This document shows positions 26,065 to 35,715 of a stretch of 64,000 nt of DNA, piece by piece. Positions within the stretch are counted from its first letter, which is position 1. Each line of letters opens with the position of its first letter. The position numbers and the translations under genes are program-made. The notes under the pieces are model-generated. The model searched no databases. It saw only the letters and a list, made by a program, of their open reading frames with translations, and was not told where the DNA came from. The DNA comes from Sphingomonas sp. Root241 (GTDB taxonomy: Bacteria > Pseudomonadota > Alphaproteobacteria > Sphingomonadales > Sphingomonadaceae): positions 1,566,236-1,630,235 of the forward strand of contig NZ_LMIV01000001.1 in the NCBI RefSeq assembly GCF_001428865.1, given 5' to 3'.

Positions 26065-26997
26065 TCAAACTCCGCCCCCTGATATGGTCACCGGGGCCCC
26101 CTCCAGCGAGTCCTGCGGCGCGGTCTGCAAATCGCGGTGGGTCACCGTGGGCGAAAATCCCTCTTCACGCAACCGCCGCGCCATCCGTTCGGCGACGTGG
26201 ACCGAGCGATGGCGGCCCCCCGTACACCCGAATGCGGCGGTAACATATGCCTTTCCTTCAGCCTGATAGCGGGGAAGCAGCAGTAGCAGCAGCGACTCGA
26301 TCTGCGCCATTGCCTGTCCATAAGCGGGATCGTCCGCGATATAGGCCGAGACGTCGTCGTCCCGCCCCGTCCCAGGACGAAGCGACTCCACCCAATGCGG
26401 GTTGCGCAGGAAACGCATGTCGAACACCAGGTCGGCGTCGCGCGGCAATCCGCGGGCGAAGCCGAACGAGGCGATCGTCAGCACGGTCTGCCCCATCCCG
26501 TCGCTGGTGAAGGTCGAGCGGATCTGCTGCTGCAGCTCGTTGGAAGAGAGGCTGGTGGTGTCGATCAGCCGGTTGGACCAGCGCCGGAGCGGCATGAGCA
26601 ATTCGCGCTCGCGGGCGATGCCGTCGCTCGCCGGGCGGTCCTGCGCCAGCGGGTGGCGGCGTCGCGTCTCCGAATAGCGGCGCTCGAGCTCGGCGCCGGC
26701 GCATTCGAGGAACAAAGTACCGACATGATGGCCGTCCTCGCTCAGCTTCTTGATGCGTCGGACGATGCTCTCCGCGTCGAAGCCGCGCGTCTGCGTGCCG
26801 ATGCCGAGCGCGAGCGGACGATCGTCCTCGCCATCGGCGCCTTCGCCAGGCGGCGTGTCGAGCAGCCGGTTGAGGAGGAGCAGCGGCAAATTGTCCACCG
26901 TCTCCCAGCCCAGATCCTCGAGCGTCCTGAGTACGGTCGACTTGCCGGCACCCGACATGCCGGTCACGAGCAGGATATGTTTAGGCCGGCGGCTCAC
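26065..26997 (-). CDS. rapZ: RNase adapter / nucleotide-binding protein RapZ
   Basis: A 310-residue protein with Walker A GMSGAGKS (13-20) in the N-terminal kinase-like domain and the C-terminal CTGGRHRSVHVAERMA. In enterobacteria RapZ binds small RNAs and RNase E and controls GlmS; in this group the role is less known. It overlaps hprK by four bases and shares its operon with the PTS proteins, so a link to their phosphorylation state is plausible. Confidence 0.93.
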   Translation of the reverse strand: MSRRPKHILLVTGMSGAGKSTVLRTLEDLGWETVDNLPLLLLNRLLDTPPGEGADGEDDRPLALGIGTQTRGFDAESIVRRIKKLSEDGHHVGTLFLECAGAELERRYSETRRRHPLAQDRPASDGIARERELLMPLRRWSNRLIDTTSLSSNELQQQIRSTFTSDGMGQTVLTIASFGFARGLPRDADLVFDMRFLRNPHWVESLRPGTGRDDDVSAYIADDPAYGQAMAQIESLLLLLLPRYQAEGKAYVTAAFGCTGGRHRSVHVAERMARRLREEGFSPTVTHRDLQTAPQDSLEGAPVTISGGGV

Positions 26998-27437
26998 CGT
27001 GCCGCCTGCTTGAGGGCCAGCTCCACCTTTATCGGCGCCGAGGGCTCGAGCGCGGCCAATGCCAGCACCGGCACATCTATCCCCGCGATGCGCCGCGTCC
27101 GCGCGTCCTCGGGGAAGGCGGGCGGGGCATCGAGGATGACGATCAGCAGGTCCACCGGAACGCGCTCCACGCTGGGCATCTCGACAATGCCCAGACCGCG
27201 CACTTCGATCCGTCCGGCGAGATGCGTCGGGGCGCTCGCCAGCAGCACCTTGTCGCTGCGCTGGCAGATCACCTGCCCGTCGGCGACCAGCGCGGCGCCG
27301 CGATCGATCAGGCGTAGCGCGAGATCGGATTTGCCCTCGCCCGAGCGGCCCTCGATCAGCACAGCGCGCCCGCCGATCGCGACGCAGGCGCCATGCACCG
27401 TCTCGGAAGAGACCTCCGGAAGCCTGGCTTCAGGCAT
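26994..27437 (-). CDS. hprK: HPr kinase/phosphorylase, short alphaproteobacterial form
   Basis: At 147 residues this holds only the catalytic domain of HprK, lacking the N-terminal half of the Firmicutes enzyme. Walker A is GRSGEGKS (30-37), His15 lies in VHGACVAI, and the signature IEVRGLGIVEM follows. It should phosphorylate and dephosphorylate HPr on serine. It is sandwiched between chvG (one-base overlap) and rapZ, the classical layout. Confidence 0.92.
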   Translation of the reverse strand: MPEARLPEVSSETVHGACVAIGGRAVLIEGRSGEGKSDLALRLIDRGAALVADGQVICQRSDKVLLASAPTHLAGRIEVRGLGIVEMPSVERVPVDLLIVILDAPPAFPEDARTRRIAGIDVPVLALAALEPSAPIKVELALKQAAR

Positions 27438-29011
27438 CAGTCGCGCTCCACCAGGGGCAGGCGCACCACGAATCGAGCTCCGCTCAATCGATCTTCTCTC
27501 GTTTCCACTGAAATGCTCCCCTGATGGCCTTCGACGATGGTGCGCGCGATGGCAAGGCCTAGCCCCGAATGCTGACCAAAGGCTTCACTCTCCGGCCGGA
27601 TCGAGTGGAATCGCCGGAAGATCGCGTCGCGTGCCTCTTCGGGCACCCCAGGGCCTTCGTCCTCGACCCGCACCACCAGCATCTCGCGGTGAGTCGCGGC
27701 CGAGATCGTGATCAGGCCGTTGGCGGGCGAAAAGGAGACGGCGTTCTCGACGAGGTTCTCGAACACCCGCTCGAGCCGCGCCCCCTCGCCGAGCACCGTG
27801 AGCGGCTCGCGCAGTGGATGATCGAAGACAATCCGGATGCCGTTGGGAAGCCCGCGGGCTTCGCGCTGGTCGAGCAGCGCCTGGATCATCGCGCCGACAT
27901 CCACCGGTTCGAATGTCGCCCGGCTGAGCTGCGCGTCGAGGCGCGAGGCGTCGGAGATGTCGGTGATCAGCCGGTCCAGCCGGTGCACGTCGTCGCGGAC
28001 CACCGCCAGCAATTGCTCCTGCAGCTCGGGGTCCTTGACCTTCGACAGTCCTTCCACCGCCGAACGCAGCGAGGCGAGGGGGTTCTTGAGCTCGTGCGTC
28101 ACATCGGCGGCGAAGCTCTCGGTCGCGTCGATCCGCGCGCGCAGCGCCTGGCTCATGTCCGAGAGGGCGCGGGCGAGCATGCCGATCTCGTCGCTGCGCT
28201 CGGGCAATCGCGGCACGACAACCTCCCGCGCGCGCCCAAGGCGAACACGCACCGCGGCCCGCGCCAGGCGACGCAACGGCCGCACGATCGTCCGGGCGAG
28301 GAACAACGAGAGCAGGATCGAAAGCAGCGAGACGATCGCCAGCACCACGCTCAACCGGAAGCGCTCGGAGCGCACTGTCTGGGTGATGTCGCGGGCGTTG
28401 ACCGTGGTCATCACCACCCCGAGCTGGGTGATCGGCGCGGCGGCGGTGATGACGGGCGTGCGATCGGGCGCACGCCACACGGTGGCGGGAGTGCCGTGCG
28501 TCTCCCGCGCGGTGCGGACGTCCGGCCACTCCATGCCGCCGTCGCGCGGTTTTTCGCGATAGAGCGGCGCGCGGTCGGCGCCCACGACCGTGTCGATCAC
28601 CGCATCGAGGAAGCGGGCGGTGGACTGGTTGAACGGATCCTTGTCGGGATCGCGCAACACGAGATTACGCAGTCCCAGCTCATGGCTGTCGGTGATGAGC
28701 TTGCCGTCCTCGTCGAACAGGCGGATCCGCGTGCCGGTATCGCGGGCGAGGCTGAGCACCAGAAGGTCGCGGCGCTCAGGGGTCGCCGAGGCGATGGCCT
28801 GGGCGATCAGCCGGACTTCGCCACGCGCTTCCGCCACCCGGCTGTCGACGATCCGGCTGCGATAGGAATCGAGATAGAAAAAGCCGCTGCCGAGCAATGC
28901 GAGCGCGAAGATGTTGACCGCCAGAATCCTCGGCGTGAGGCTGACGCGGTTCGACCATTTGAGCGCGAGGTCGCGCTCGCTATTCGTCCGAGAAGCGGTA
29001 ACCGGCGCCAT
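27437..29011 (-). CDS. chvG: Sensor histidine kinase of ChvG/ExoS type
   Basis: A 524-residue membrane kinase: one transmembrane helix near the N-terminus ([19 protein letters not shown]), a periplasmic sensor domain, a second helix, HAMP, HisKA ([20 protein letters not shown]) and HATPase ([35 protein letters not shown]). ChvG kinases respond to acid or envelope conditions. The ATG at 29011 lies 32 bases inside chvI; no other start is available before the transmembrane helix. Neighbours chvI, hprK and pckA support the ChvG assignment. Confidence 0.9.
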   Translation of the reverse strand: MAPVTASRTNSERDLALKWSNRVSLTPRILAVNIFALALLGSGFFYLDSYRSRIVDSRVAEARGEVRLIAQAIASATPERRDLLVLSLARDTGTRIRLFDEDGKLITDSHELGLRNLVLRDPDKDPFNQSTARFLDAVIDTVVGADRAPLYREKPRDGGMEWPDVRTARETHGTPATVWRAPDRTPVITAAAPITQLGVVMTTVNARDITQTVRSERFRLSVVLAIVSLLSILLSLFLARTIVRPLRRLARAAVRVRLGRAREVVVPRLPERSDEIGMLARALSDMSQALRARIDATESFAADVTHELKNPLASLRSAVEGLSKVKDPELQEQLLAVVRDDVHRLDRLITDISDASRLDAQLSRATFEPVDVGAMIQALLDQREARGLPNGIRIVFDHPLREPLTVLGEGARLERVFENLVENAVSFSPANGLITISAATHREMLVVRVEDEGPGVPEEARDAIFRRFHSIRPESEAFGQHSGLGLAIARTIVEGHQGSISVETREDRLSGARFVVRLPLVERD

Positions 29012-29687
29012 ACAGCGTTTCGATAGCATCGAACTCCGGATCGACCTGCCGGAATTTGCGCCGCACGCGTTTGATGTGGCTGTCTATGGTGCGATCGTCG
29101 ACATAGATATCGTCCTGATAGGCAGCATCCATCAGCTGGTTGCGCGTCTTCACGATGCCGGGACGCTGCGCGAGCGTCTCGAGGATCAAGAACTCGGTGA
29201 CGGTCAGCGTCACGTTGATGCCGCCCCATGTTACGCGGTGCCGCGCCGGGTCCATCGTCAGCCGTCCGCGCTCGAGGATTTCGGCGGGCACCTGGGGATC
29301 GCCCTCGGCGGCGGGCTGCGTCGCCTCGGTGCGTCGCAGGATCGCGCGGATACGGGCGATCAGCAGCCGCTGGCTGAACGGCTTGGCGATATAATCGTCG
29401 GCGCCCATCGCCAGCCCGAGTGCCTCGTCGAGCTCGTCGTCCTTGCTGGTGAGGAAGATCACCGGGATCGCGCTCTTCTCGCGCAGCCGCCGCAGCAGCT
29501 CGAGCCCATCCATCTTGGGCATCTTGATGTCGAGCACCGCGAGATCGGGCGGGTTCTCGATCAACGCCTTCAAGGCGCTTTCGCCGTCCGAATAGACGCG
29601 GGTGAGGAACCCTTCGGTCTGGAGCGCGATAGAGACCGAGGTCAGGATGTTGCGGTCGTCATCGACCAGCGCGATCGTCGCGGTCAT
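28980..29687 (-). CDS. chvI: Response regulator of ChvI type
   Basis: OmpR-type regulator of 235 residues: receiver domain with D10/D11 and phospho-acceptor Asp53 ([11 protein letters not shown]), and a winged-helix DNA-binding domain ([32 protein letters not shown]). The ATG at 29687 gives [15 protein letters not shown]. It is the first gene of the minus-strand operon and is divergent from pckA; the 178-base gap between them likely holds both promoters. Confidence 0.92.
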   Translation of the reverse strand: MTATIALVDDDRNILTSVSIALQTEGFLTRVYSDGESALKALIENPPDLAVLDIKMPKMDGLELLRRLREKSAIPVIFLTSKDDELDEALGLAMGADDYIAKPFSQRLLIARIRAILRRTEATQPAAEGDPQVPAEILERGRLTMDPARHRVTWGGINVTLTVTEFLILETLAQRPGIVKTRNQLMDAAYQDDIYVDDRTIDSHIKRVRRKFRQVDPEFDAIETLYGAGYRFSDE

Positions 29688-29865
29688 GCCGGGCAGCGTG
29701 CGTGGCTTTGGAGCATCATCAGGGGGGTTAAAGCAAAGTGGCGGGCGGCTCAATCATTGACACCGCTTACCCGGATTGACGCGATTTCCGCGCGCTGCCT
29801 ATGCGATTCCATTGATAACGCAGCCCCGCCTTCGGGAAAGGGGCTCGCGATTAGGAGTTGGACCT

Positions 29866-31479
29866 GTGACCAAGCGCATCCCGCGCCACGGTCTCGATGC
29901 TCAGGGCATCGAGACCGGCGCTGAGCTATTCTGGAATCTCGAAACCGCACCCTTGGTGGAGCACGCCGTCCTTCGCGGCGAAGGCAGGCTCGCAAAGGAC
30001 GGCCCGCTGGTGGTCACCACCGGCAAACACACCGGCCGCTCGGCCAACGACAAGTTCATCGTCCGCGACGCTGAGACCGAGAACACCGTCTGGTGGGGCA
30101 AGACCAACAAATCGATGCGCCCGGAGCATTTCGCCACGCTCAAGGCCGATTTCCTCGCCGAGCTGGCGCAGCGCGAAACCCTGTTCGTCCAGGACCTGTA
30201 CGGCGGGTCGCAGCCCGAGCACCGAGTCAATGTCCGCGTGATCAACGAGCTGGCGTGGCACAATCTGTTTATCCGCACGATGCTCGTCCGGCCCAAGGAG
30301 AGCGAGCTCGACTGGTTCGCGCCCGAATATACGATCATCGACTTGCCGAGCTTCCGTGCCGATCCCGAACGTCACGGCACGCGCAGCGAAACCGTGATCG
30401 CAGTGAACTTGACCGACAAGCTGATCCTGATCGGCGGCACGGCCTATGCCGGCGAGATGAAGAAGAGCGTGTTCGGCCTGCTCAACTATCTGCTCCCGCC
30501 CAAGGGCGTGATGCCGATGCATTGCTCGGCCAATATCGGCCCGAACGGCGATACCGCAGTGTTCTTCGGTCTTTCCGGCACCGGCAAGACCACGCTTTCG
30601 GCCGATGCCAGCCGCACGCTGATCGGCGATGACGAGCATGGCTGGTCGGACAGCGCGGTCTTCAATTTCGAAGGCGGCTGCTACGCCAAGATGATCCGCC
30701 TCTCGCCCGAGGCCGAGCCCGAGATTTTCGCGACCACCAAGCGCTTCGGCACGGTGCTCGAGAATGTCGTGATGGACCCGGAGAGCCGCGAGCTCGATCT
30801 CGACGACGCGAGCCTCGCCGAGAATAGCCGCGGCGCCTATCCGATCGACTTCATCCCGAACACCTCGACCGATAATCTGGGGCCGGTGCCGAAGAATATC
30901 ATCTTCCTCACCGCCGATGCCTTCGGGGTCATGCCGCCGATCGCGAAGCTTACGCCCGAGCAGGCGATGTACCATTTCCTCTCGGGCTATACCGCCAAGG
31001 TGGCCGGCACCGAGATCGGCGTGACCGAGCCCGAGGCGACCTTCTCGACCTGCTTCGGCGCCGCCTTCATGCCCCGCCATCCTTCCGAATATGGCAATCT
31101 GCTCAAGGAGCGGATCGCGAAAGGCGGCGTGAATTGCTGGCTGGTCAACACCGGCTGGGCAGGGGGCATGGCCACCGAGCCGGGGATCAAGCGCATGCCG
31201 ATCAAACTCACGCGCGCATTGCTCAATGCCGCGCTCGACGGCAGTCTGAACAATGCCGAGTTCCGCATCGATCCCAATTTCGGCTTCAAGGTCCCGGTCA
31301 GCGTCACCGGGGTGGATCCCTCGGTTCTCGATCCTCGGGAAAGTTGGGTGAACAAGGCCCAGTACGACACGACCGCGGCGAAGCTGGTCGACCTGTTCAA
31401 CGAGAACTTCGCCCAGTTCGCCGATCATGTCGACGAGAGCGTGCGACAATCGGCGCCCCACGCCCCACTACCCGCCTGA
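29866..31479 (+). CDS. pckA: Phosphoenolpyruvate carboxykinase (ATP)
   Basis: Gluconeogenic enzyme converting oxaloacetate and ATP to phosphoenolpyruvate. The 537-residue protein has the kinase P-loop [13 protein letters not shown], the [10 protein letters not shown] motif, and [14 protein letters not shown]. The GTG at 29866 is chosen because AGGAG lies eight bases upstream and the product starts [14 protein letters not shown], as in relatives. It is adjacent to chvI-chvG, as in rhizobia and agrobacteria. A GGGAGGGG hairpin follows the gene. Confidence 0.95.
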   Translation: MTKRIPRHGLDAQGIETGAELFWNLETAPLVEHAVLRGEGRLAKDGPLVVTTGKHTGRSANDKFIVRDAETENTVWWGKTNKSMRPEHFATLKADFLAELAQRETLFVQDLYGGSQPEHRVNVRVINELAWHNLFIRTMLVRPKESELDWFAPEYTIIDLPSFRADPERHGTRSETVIAVNLTDKLILIGGTAYAGEMKKSVFGLLNYLLPPKGVMPMHCSANIGPNGDTAVFFGLSGTGKTTLSADASRTLIGDDEHGWSDSAVFNFEGGCYAKMIRLSPEAEPEIFATTKRFGTVLENVVMDPESRELDLDDASLAENSRGAYPIDFIPNTSTDNLGPVPKNIIFLTADAFGVMPPIAKLTPEQAMYHFLSGYTAKVAGTEIGVTEPEATFSTCFGAAFMPRHPSEYGNLLKERIAKGGVNCWLVNTGWAGGMATEPGIKRMPIKLTRALLNAALDGSLNNAEFRIDPNFGFKVPVSVTGVDPSVLDPRESWVNKAQYDTTAAKLVDLFNENFAQFADHVDESVRQSAPHAPLPA

Positions 31480-31534
31480 CTTGCCCGGTCATCGATCGGG
31501 CCTTCAGGCAGTATCGACATTCAGCAAACTGACG

Positions 31535-31558
31535 CCCCTCCCTGCTTGCAGGGAGGGG
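31535..31558. repeat. GGGAGGGG hairpin after pckA
   Basis: CCCCTCCCTG-CTTG-CAGGGAGGGG makes a perfect 10-base stem. It is the same terminal unit as in the composite palindrome at 14964-15085. Its place between pckA and metG would let it act as a terminator, though no T-run follows. Confidence 0.8.
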
Positions 31559-31637
31559 CAGGGGGCTCGTGCTTTCGCAGGAGCATGAAAGACGGGAGGC
31601 GGTTGCCCCCATTGCGCGTCGCTCCTAAAGCCGCGCC

Positions 31638-33140
31638 ATGGCCGATCCCTTCTACATCTCGACAGCAATCCACTATCCCAATGGCCGTCCGCATATTGGC
31701 CATGCCTATGAGATGGTCGCCGCCGACGCGATCGCGCGCTATCAGCGCCAGCGCGGCCGCGACGTTTTCTTCCAGACCGGCACCGACGAGCACGGCCTCA
31801 AGATGGTCCAGACCGCCCGCGCCCGCGACATGACTGCCCGTGAGCTGGCAGACGAAATGTCCGGCTATTTCCGCGAAATGGCCGATATCCTGGATATTTC
31901 GTATGATCGTTTCATCCGCACCTCCGAGCCTGAGCATTATGCCGCCAGCCAGGCGATCTGGCAGGCGATGGCGGACGCCGGCGACCTTTATCTCGATCGC
32001 TACGAGGGCTGGTATTCGGTCCGCGACGAGGCGTTCTACGAAGAGAAGGAACTCACCGACGGGGAAGGGGGCGTCAAGCTCTCCCCCCAGGGCACGCCGG
32101 TCGAATGGACCGCCGAGGAGACCTGGTTCTTCAAGCTCTCCAAATACCAGCAGCCCTTGCTCGACCTCTACGCCGCCAACCCCGATTTCATCCGCCCGGA
32201 ATCGCGCCGCAACGAGATCCTCCGCTTCGTCGAGGGTGGGCTGGTCGATCTCTCGGTCAGCCGCACCAGCTTCGACTGGGGCGTGCCGGTGCCGGGCAGC
32301 CCCGACCACGTCATGTACGTCTGGGTCGATGCGCTGACCAACTACATCACCGGCGCGGGCTATCCGCACGACGTGCCCCGCTTCGAGAAATTCTGGCCCG
32401 CCGACATCCATTTGATCGGCAAGGACATCGTCCGCTTCCACGCGGTCTATTGGCCCGCCTTCCTGATGTCCGCGAACCTGCCGTTGCCGAAACAGGTCTT
32501 CGGCCACGGTTTCCTGCTCAACCGCGGGGAAAAGATGTCCAAATCGGTCGGCAACGTCGTCGATCCGATGCAGCTCGCCGAACTCTATGGCGTCGACGCC
32601 TTGCGCTATTTCCTGCTGCGCGACGTCAGCTTCGGCAATGATGGCACGTTCAGCGACGAGGCGATCGTCACCCGCGCGAACGCCGATCTCTCGAACAGCT
32701 TCGGCAATCTCGCCCAGCGCGTCCTCGCCTTCATCGCCAAGAATTGCGAAGGCCATGTGCCGGAGGGCAGGGCGGAGGAGGCCGACGCGGTCCTCCTCGC
32801 CGAAGTCGACGTGGCTTGTGCCGGCTTTCGTACCGCGTTCGACGATCTCGCTCTCAGCCAAGGCGTGGAGACGTGGATGACCGGCGTGTTCGCCTGCAAC
32901 CAATATATCGACGCACAGGCGCCCTGGGCGCTCCGCAAGACCGATCCCGAGCGGATGAACGCCGTGCTCCGCACGCTGCTCCGCGCGATCCGCCACCTCG
33001 CCACCACGATCCTGCCGGTGATCCCAACCTCGGCGGGGAAGCTGCTGATCCAGCTCCCCTCGGTCGACGACGAGGACTTCCGCATCGCCGCGCCCACACC
33101 CATCTTCCCGCGACTGGAATTGCAGGCGAGCGAAGCGTGA
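31638..33140 (+). CDS. metG: Methionyl-tRNA synthetase
   Basis: Charges tRNA-Met. The 500-residue class I synthetase has HIGH at residues 19-22 (GRPHIGHAYEM) and KMSKS at 299-303. It is the short form without the C-terminal dimerisation domain. It is the first gene of a four-gene run in which tatD starts inside its stop codon (GTGA). Confidence 0.95.
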   Translation: MADPFYISTAIHYPNGRPHIGHAYEMVAADAIARYQRQRGRDVFFQTGTDEHGLKMVQTARARDMTARELADEMSGYFREMADILDISYDRFIRTSEPEHYAASQAIWQAMADAGDLYLDRYEGWYSVRDEAFYEEKELTDGEGGVKLSPQGTPVEWTAEETWFFKLSKYQQPLLDLYAANPDFIRPESRRNEILRFVEGGLVDLSVSRTSFDWGVPVPGSPDHVMYVWVDALTNYITGAGYPHDVPRFEKFWPADIHLIGKDIVRFHAVYWPAFLMSANLPLPKQVFGHGFLLNRGEKMSKSVGNVVDPMQLAELYGVDALRYFLLRDVSFGNDGTFSDEAIVTRANADLSNSFGNLAQRVLAFIAKNCEGHVPEGRAEEADAVLLAEVDVACAGFRTAFDDLALSQGVETWMTGVFACNQYIDAQAPWALRKTDPERMNAVLRTLLRAIRHLATTILPVIPTSAGKLLIQLPSVDDEDFRIAAPTPIFPRLELQASEA

Positions 33141-33916
33141 GACTGGCCGACAGCCACTGCCATCTGATCTACAAGGGCCTCGGCGAGCAGCAGCCCGAAG
33201 TGCTGGCGCGCGCGCGCGACGCCGGCGTGGTGGCGATGCTCAACATCTCGACGCGGGAAAACGAATGGGATGACGTCATCGCCGTCGCCGAACGCGAGCC
33301 GGACGTCTGGGCCAGCGTCGGTATCCACCCGCACGAAGCCGACCAGCACGCGCATGTCGACACTGTCAAACTGGTCGAGCGCGCGCAGCATCCTCGCGTC
33401 GTCGGCATCGGCGAAAGCGGCCTCGATTATTATTACGACCACTCCGACCGCGACCGCCAGCGCACAAGCTTTCGCGCGCACCTCGCCGCGTCGCGCGAGA
33501 CCGGTCTTCCGATCATCGTCCACACCCGCGATGCCGAAGCCGACACCGTCGAGATCCTGCGAGACGAAATGGGGAAGGGCGCCTTCCCCGGCGTGATCCA
33601 CTGCTTCACCGCCAGCGGCGAATTCGCCGACATCGCACTGGAACTCGGCTTCTACATCTCGATTTCAGGCATCGTGACCTTCAAGAACGCCAAGGACCTG
33701 CAGGAGACCGCCGCGCGCCTCCCGCTCGACCGCCTGCTGATCGAGACCGACGCCCCGTTCCTCGCCCCCGTCCCCCATCGCGGCAAGACCGGCGAGCCCG
33801 CCTTCGTCGCCGATACGTGCCGTTTCCTCGCAAACCTTCGCGGCGAGGACCCGGAGGCGCTCGCCGCGGCCACCCGTCACAACTTCCACAAGCTCTTCGC
33901 CAAGACGCTGGCGTGA
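33137..33916 (+). CDS. TatD-family metal-dependent hydrolase
   Basis: A 259-residue TIM-barrel hydrolase. Metal ligands lie in DSHCHL, GIGESGLDYYYD, IVHTRDAEAD, VIHCFTASGEF and IETDAPFLAP. Family members are deoxyribonucleases, with roles in DNA repair proposed for TatD. The GTG at 33137 overlaps the metG stop. Which of the TatD or YcfH-type subgroups this is cannot be settled by eye; linkage to metG favours the YcfH type. Confidence 0.88.
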   Translation: MRLADSHCHLIYKGLGEQQPEVLARARDAGVVAMLNISTRENEWDDVIAVAEREPDVWASVGIHPHEADQHAHVDTVKLVERAQHPRVVGIGESGLDYYYDHSDRDRQRTSFRAHLAASRETGLPIIVHTRDAEADTVEILRDEMGKGAFPGVIHCFTASGEFADIALELGFYISISGIVTFKNAKDLQETAARLPLDRLLIETDAPFLAPVPHRGKTGEPAFVADTCRFLANLRGEDPEALAAATRHNFHKLFAKTLA

Positions 33917-33929
33917 GCCGCCGCGGCCG

Positions 33930-34697
33930 ATGAAAATCCGCATCCTCGGCTCTGGCACATCCTCCGGCGTGCCGCGGATCGGCAATGATTGGGGGGTGTG
34001 CGACCCCGGTAACCCGCGCAACCGCCGCACCCGTGCCTCGGTGCTCGTCACCACCGAAACCACCAGGATTCTCGTCGATACCAGCCCGGATATGCGCGAG
34101 CAGCTCCTCGCCGCGGACATCTCCGACGTCGACGCAGTGATCTGGACCCATGATCATGCCGATCATACCCATGGCATCGACGATCTGCGTCAGCTCATGC
34201 ATGCCCGGGGGGGCGAGCCGGTGCGTGGTTTCGCGCGGCCGTTCACGCTCGAGCAGCTCCAGCACAAGTTCCACTACGCATTTTTCGGCCGTGCGCTCTA
34301 CCGCCCGACGGTTGCGATCGAGCCGCTGCCTGACACGCTCACGATCGGCGATATTCGCATCACCGTGGCAGATCAGCCGCACGGCGGCATCACATCGGCT
34401 GGCCTTCGGTTCGATAGTAACGATAAATCAATAGGTTATGCTACAGACTTCCATGTGATGACGAGCGACATGCGCGCGCTGTATGCGGGGCTGGACGTGT
34501 GGCTGGTCGATGCGCTGCGCCGCGCGCCGCACCCGACGCACCCCCATCTCGCCGAGGTGCTGGAGTGGGTGCGTGCGTTGGGCCCGAAACGTACCGCGCT
34601 TGTTCATATGGATCATTCGATGGACTATGTCGGTCTCGCCGCCGAGCTGCCCGAAGGGATCGAGCCAGGCTATGACGGCCTGGAGATACGCGCGTGA
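33930..34697 (+). CDS. Metallo-beta-lactamase-fold hydrolase (PhnP-like)
   Basis: A 255-residue enzyme with the metal site WTHDHADHTHGID and other ligands in DQPHGG and VHMDHSMDY. It opens with ILGSGTSSGVPRIGNDWGVC, a signature of the PhnP-like cyclic phosphodiesterase group. In many proteobacteria this gene sits directly after tatD, as here. Substrate not known. Confidence 0.85.
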   Translation: MKIRILGSGTSSGVPRIGNDWGVCDPGNPRNRRTRASVLVTTETTRILVDTSPDMREQLLAADISDVDAVIWTHDHADHTHGIDDLRQLMHARGGEPVRGFARPFTLEQLQHKFHYAFFGRALYRPTVAIEPLPDTLTIGDIRITVADQPHGGITSAGLRFDSNDKSIGYATDFHVMTSDMRALYAGLDVWLVDALRRAPHPTHPHLAEVLEWVRALGPKRTALVHMDHSMDYVGLAAELPEGIEPGYDGLEIRA

Positions 34698-35368
34698 ATT
34701 CGTCCTGGGATAGCATGGACCTGATCTGGCTGGTGGGCGTGCTCGTGCTCGTCCTCAGCGCGCTCACGGTGCGGAAATTGTCGTTCGGCTTCGTCGTGCG
34801 CTCGCTGATCAGCTGGGCGCTGATCATCGGGCTGACCGTCCTCGCGGTGGCGCACCGCCATGAACTCGGCGCGCTGTTCGCGAGCGCTTCGGCCAAGCTC
34901 GGGATCGACGATCAGCAGGTCAACGGCAAGACCGTGCGCATCCGCATGGCGCCCGACGGGCATTTCTGGGCGCGCGTGAAGCTCAACGGCGTCGAGCGGC
35001 GGATGCTGATCGACAGCGGCGCGACGATCACCGCGATCTCGGATCGCACCGCGGCGGCGGCGGACATCAGCGCGAGCAACGGCCTGCCGGCGATCATCGA
35101 GACCGCCAATGGCAGCGTCACCGCGCGCCGCGGCAACATCCAGCGGCTCGCGATCGGACCGCTCGAGACCGAGGATCTCGGCGTAGTGGTGTCGGAGAAT
35201 TTCGGCGATCTCGATGTGCTCGGCATGAACTTCCTGTCGCGGCTGCACAGCTGGCGCGTCGAGAACAGGACGCTGATCCTCGAGCCCAAGGTCGGCGCCA
35301 GCGACGAAGGCGGCGACGCCACGACCGCGCCAGCGGACGCTGACCAGCCGAGCAGGGAAGACATCTGA
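34694..35368 (+). CDS. Membrane-anchored retropepsin-like aspartic protease
   Basis: A 224-residue protein with two N-terminal hydrophobic segments (LIWLVGVLVLVLSALTV and LISWALIIGLTVLAV), then a retropepsin-like clan AA domain: the catalytic DSGA in RRMLIDSGATITAISD, and LGMNFLSRL near the end. A single catalytic aspartate per chain implies a dimer. The GTG start overlaps the hydrolase stop (GTGA); an ATG ten codons down is possible. Targets in the periplasm or inner membrane are unknown. Confidence 0.82.
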   Translation: MNSSWDSMDLIWLVGVLVLVLSALTVRKLSFGFVVRSLISWALIIGLTVLAVAHRHELGALFASASAKLGIDDQQVNGKTVRIRMAPDGHFWARVKLNGVERRMLIDSGATITAISDRTAAAADISASNGLPAIIETANGSVTARRGNIQRLAIGPLETEDLGVVVSENFGDLDVLGMNFLSRLHSWRVENRTLILEPKVGASDEGGDATTAPADADQPSREDI

Positions 35369-35715
35369 GCCGCTATCCCCACCTGAATTTTACATAATGT
35401 ATATTATCGTTCTCATATTGTGTAAGCCCCCGAGCCGAAGGAGACGCTTCTCCCCGTTCGGTTGGCTTGGTGCGTGGGTATCGCAGCGCATAACTACGCG
35501 AGCCGCTATTGGTATCCGATGTGGGCGCTGGGCTTAGGAAGCGGCTGGAGCATGAAAGGCTATGGCCGCAAGGCACTGATTGGTTTGGCGTTTTTATAGG
35601 CGCGATAGCAGTTGGATTGCCGCTGGAGGCATCGCCGAGTTAGCTCGCGGGTGGGGCTGATCGTAGGTCTGCTAACCAACCGATAGCCGACATTCCATCG
35701 GCACCGATACGGTCC
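35369..35715. other. 347-base gap without a recognisable gene
   Basis: The stretch opens with an AT-rich patch (35384-35424, including TTTACATAATGTATATTATC) that is unusual for this genome and could be a promoter. One frame is open from 35426 to 35599 and would encode a Trp/Tyr/Gly-rich hydrophobic peptide (RYWYPMWALGLGSGWSMKGY), but it has only TTG 35462 or GTG 35474 as starts and no good ribosome site. It may be the remnant of a small membrane protein. Confidence 0.4.

Noticed and set aside
32744..33136. An apparent long N-terminal extension of TatD inside metG
   Set aside because: It is the metG sequence read in another frame; TatD begins at GTG 33137 with the metal motif DSHCHL a few residues later.
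35462..35599. A 45-codon gene for a small membrane protein
   Set aside because: No ATG, no ribosome site at the TTG or GTG, and no recognisable family; kept only as a possible remnant.
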